A stretch of 44,862 nt of DNA, taken from the NCBI RefSeq assembly GCF_916858675.1, contig NZ_CAKASM010000030.1:1-44862 (forward strand), read 5' to 3'. Origin of the DNA: Sphingomonas sp. Leaf21 (lineage in GTDB: Bacteria > Pseudomonadota > Alphaproteobacteria > Sphingomonadales > Sphingomonadaceae). The position numbers and the translations under genes are program-made. The notes beneath the pieces were generated by a model. It searched no databases and had not been told where the DNA came from. It saw nothing but the letters and a program-made list of their open reading frames with translations. Below, piece by piece: positions 43,120-44,862 of this stretch (position 1 is the stretch's first letter; each line of letters starts with the position of its first letter).

Positions 43120-44388
43120 TTATCCCCGCCCCAGCAGCCAGCGAAAGAACCGCGGCACCACCCCGTACCGCGCCATCCAGTCCGAATAGTCCCGATACGC
43201 CGGATCGGCCGACAGATGCCGTTCCTCGGTCCTGGCCCGCCAATAGTAGATCCCGCTGACCACCCCCAGCAGCAGCGTGCTGCGCATCGCATCCACCCAG
43301 GTCCCGATGGACAGGATCGGTATGGTCGCGATCCACCAGAAGATGTTCTTCGACAGATAGGCCGGATGCCGCGACACCGCATAGGGGCCGTGCGTCAATA
43401 TCCCCCGGTGCGTCAGGTTGGAAAAGCGAATGCCGAACGCCACCGTCGACCAGGCATAGATCGCGGTCAGCGCGACGAGCACCGCGCCGATCGCGGCCAG
43501 CACGATCGGATGCCCCGCGAACCAGTAGCTCCACTCGGCGGTGCCCGGACGATAGTTGAGCGGCCCGTTATCCCCCATCAGGATCGTAGGCGGGTAGCAG
43601 ATCAGCGCCGCCATCCACGCCGCCGCATGGGGATTGGCGGAACGAATATGCGAATCGAGCGGCCGCAGGGTCAGCACATATCCCACCGTGGCGAACGCGA
43701 CGTCGATCAGGAACATCAGCGTGATGAGCCAGTTGGCCAGCGCCACCGGATCATGCAGCACGACCGACAGATCGCCGCGCACGAACATGCCGAAGCCGCC
43801 CGGCACGACGCCCAGCATGAACGGCAGGAAGAATGCCTTGACCGCCCAGGCGCGCAGATGGGCGAAGATCGCCTCGCGCTCCACCCCCGGCTGGCCGGTC
43901 AGCCATGCCCCCAGCATCCAAGCGCCGTCCTTGGGCTCGACCAGTCGCCGGTCGAGCCAGATCACATAGGGGATCGACAGCAGGAATAGTATCGGCGCCG
44001 CCCAGGCCAGGCAGTTCATCGCGAACAGGAAGATGCCCTGCCAATAGAAACGCCCCGTCGCGAAGATCAGCGCGATGAGGCCGAACGTCGCCCATAACCC
44101 CGCCAGCTTGGTCAGGCTGATGTCCAGCGTCTCGGACAAGGGGCGGGGACGATGCCAGTCGATCCCCGTGCTGGACGAGCGGTACACCCGGTCGACCAGG
44201 ATCGACCAGAGCAGCATCGGCACCCCTGCACAGAGCAGGTGGAACAGGGCCGCGAACGGTCCGTCGAGATGCCGCCACCGCGCGAAGGCGATCCACGCCA
44301 CCGACCCGGCCAGCCCCGCCAGCCCGACGCCATGGCTGACGGCGGAAGCGGGGCGCGGCGGGCGGGCGGGCGGGAGCGGTTCGGACAT
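43120..44388 (-). CDS. Polytopic membrane protein with ICMT-like methyltransferase domain
   Basis: The 422-residue protein has about ten hydrophobic helices. The last third (about 325-420) carries the ICMT/PEMT-type signature: LTHRGILTHGPYAVSRHPAY, then EERHLSADPAYRDYSDWM, where His, Tyr and Glu usually bind SAM. The first two thirds are an additional membrane region that I do not recognise. Substrates of bacterial members are mostly unknown (isoprenoid, lipid or thiol). It is monocistronic as far as visible. Confidence 0.82.
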   Translation of the reverse strand: MSEPLPPARPPRPASAVSHGVGLAGLAGSVAWIAFARWRHLDGPFAALFHLLCAGVPMLLWSILVDRVYRSSSTGIDWHRPRPLSETLDISLTKLAGLWATFGLIALIFATGRFYWQGIFLFAMNCLAWAAPILFLLSIPYVIWLDRRLVEPKDGAWMLGAWLTGQPGVEREAIFAHLRAWAVKAFFLPFMLGVVPGGFGMFVRGDLSVVLHDPVALANWLITLMFLIDVAFATVGYVLTLRPLDSHIRSANPHAAAWMAALICYPPTILMGDNGPLNYRPGTAEWSYWFAGHPIVLAAIGAVLVALTAIYAWSTVAFGIRFSNLTHRGILTHGPYAVSRHPAYLSKNIFWWIATIPILSIGTWVDAMRSTLLLGVVSGIYYWRARTEERHLSADPAYRDYSDWMARYGVVPRFFRWLLGRG

Positions 44389-44426
44389 CGAAGGCTCGTC
44401 TTAGCGCAATCCGGTAAGCAAGGCGT

Positions 44427-44515
44427 TAGGCCTGATCGACATTCAGCCTATTCTCCCCTCTCCCCTCTACGAGGGGCGAGGGAAGGACAGGCATAGGTGA
44501 TGTCGATCGGGCCTA
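44427..44515. repeat. MITE-like palindromic element, short copy
   Basis: Terminal repeats TAGGCCTGATCGACA (44427-44441) and TGTCGATCGGGCCTA (44501-44515) match with one mismatch and equal the ends of the element at 26012-26270, in reverse orientation. The core keeps CCCCTCTACGAGGGG, GGAAGGACAGGCATA; about 170 bp of the long copy are missing. Confidence 0.8.
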
Positions 44516-44581
44516 GGACGCGATGCGTTTCGCAATCCTGCCAATGCCAAGCCGCCGGGGTGACGGAATGGGGCCGCGCCA

Positions 44582-44862
44582 TCATTCCCCAGCGTCGAGG
44601 ATCTCCCTAATCCGCTCTTCGTCGATCCCGAACGCGCCCGCCAGCCCGGACAGCGACGCGCCGCGCTTGGCGAGTTCGCGGATCCGCGTCTCGTCGACCA
44701 CCGTCGCATAGCCGCGCGTATCGCGCTGCTCGCGTACCACGTCCTTGCGCCCAGAGCTGCGATGGCGCTTCGCCGCGACGGCATGCGGGTCCCTGGCGGC
44801 CGCGATCGTCTCCGCCTCGCGGCGGGCGGTGCGCTCGGCTTCGCGCGCCGCCGTCTCGCGCT
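44582..44862 (-). CDS. C-terminal part of an unknown protein with a helix-turn-helix-like end
   Basis: The gene runs off the window edge; 93 C-terminal residues are visible, ending in TGA at 44584-44582. The first part is a charged Arg/Glu/Ala helix (coiled-coil like). The end, DETRIRELAKRGASLSGLAG followed by AFGIDEERIREIL, has the spacing of a Sigma-70-region-4 or Hin-like helix-turn-helix, in which the second helix follows GASL..LA. Third positions are GC-rich in this frame. I cannot name the family. Confidence 0.6.
   Translation of the reverse strand, partial: RETAAREAERTARREAETIAAARDPHAVAAKRHRSSGRKDVVREQRDTRGYATVVDETRIRELAKRGASLSGLAGAFGIDEERIREILDAGE

Noticed and set aside
44523..44711. 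Small plus-strand frame near the window end
   Set aside because: Antisense to the better-supported minus-strand gene fragment and partly repeat-derived.

Overview
The window is GC-rich, gene-dense chromosomal DNA from an alphaproteobacterium, most likely a sphingomonad (Sphingomonas or a close relative). This is inferred from gene content, very high third-position GC, chains of ATGA-overlapping genes and abundant GC-rich palindromic repeats between genes. No RNA gene, CRISPR array, phage, transposase or plasmid function is visible. About 37 protein genes are supported, including one cut at each window edge. Most belong to core carbon and energy metabolism.

Layout. 1-1487: a Pro-rich C-terminal fragment with a strong terminator, then an MscS-type channel. 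1487-5477 (minus): trehalose operon otsB, GH15 glycosidase, otsA, joined by ATGA overlaps. 5531-5913: hairpin repeat array and the terminator of sdhCDA. 5941-8560 (minus): sdhC-sdhD-sdhA without sdhB. 8734-11841 (plus): a soluble globin-like methyl-accepting protein, a short-chain dehydrogenase and prmA. 12129-20563 (plus): the full propionyl-CoA to succinyl-CoA route (pccB, mce, an enoyl-CoA hydratase family gene, methylmalonyl-CoA mutase, bioB, pccA). 20664-21518 (minus): a CitE/HpcH-family lyase. 21606-26014 (plus): a small membrane protein, then cyoABCD for a bo3-type quinol oxidase. 26328-37211 (minus): a complete glycogen operon glgP-glgB-glgC-glgA-pgm-glgX. 37305-44862: mntH, ubiA, a tiny membrane ORF, ppk2, rsmE, gshA, a large ICMT-like membrane protein and the C-terminus of an unknown protein.

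The genes together describe storage and stress carbon (glycogen, trehalose, polyphosphate), anaplerosis from propionate feeding succinate, and quinone-linked respiration (Sdh, UbiA, Cyo). BioB sits beside the biotin-dependent PccAB. Candidate general-stress (EcfG-type) promoters lie before otsB and cyoA.

The most unusual signal is a family of structured palindromic repeats. One about 134-bp copy lies inside the methylmalonyl-CoA mutase gene and is translated in frame as about 45 extra residues between the catalytic and B12 domains. A sister copy writes the last 21 residues of the MscS channel in the same repeat frame, and a third (38.7 kb) keeps that frame open though it lies between genes. 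This resembles the protein-coding palindromic elements known from Rickettsia. Other families include a MITE-like element with terminal inverted repeats (two copies) and a three-hairpin module nested inside another repeat. No new defence or biosynthetic system was found.
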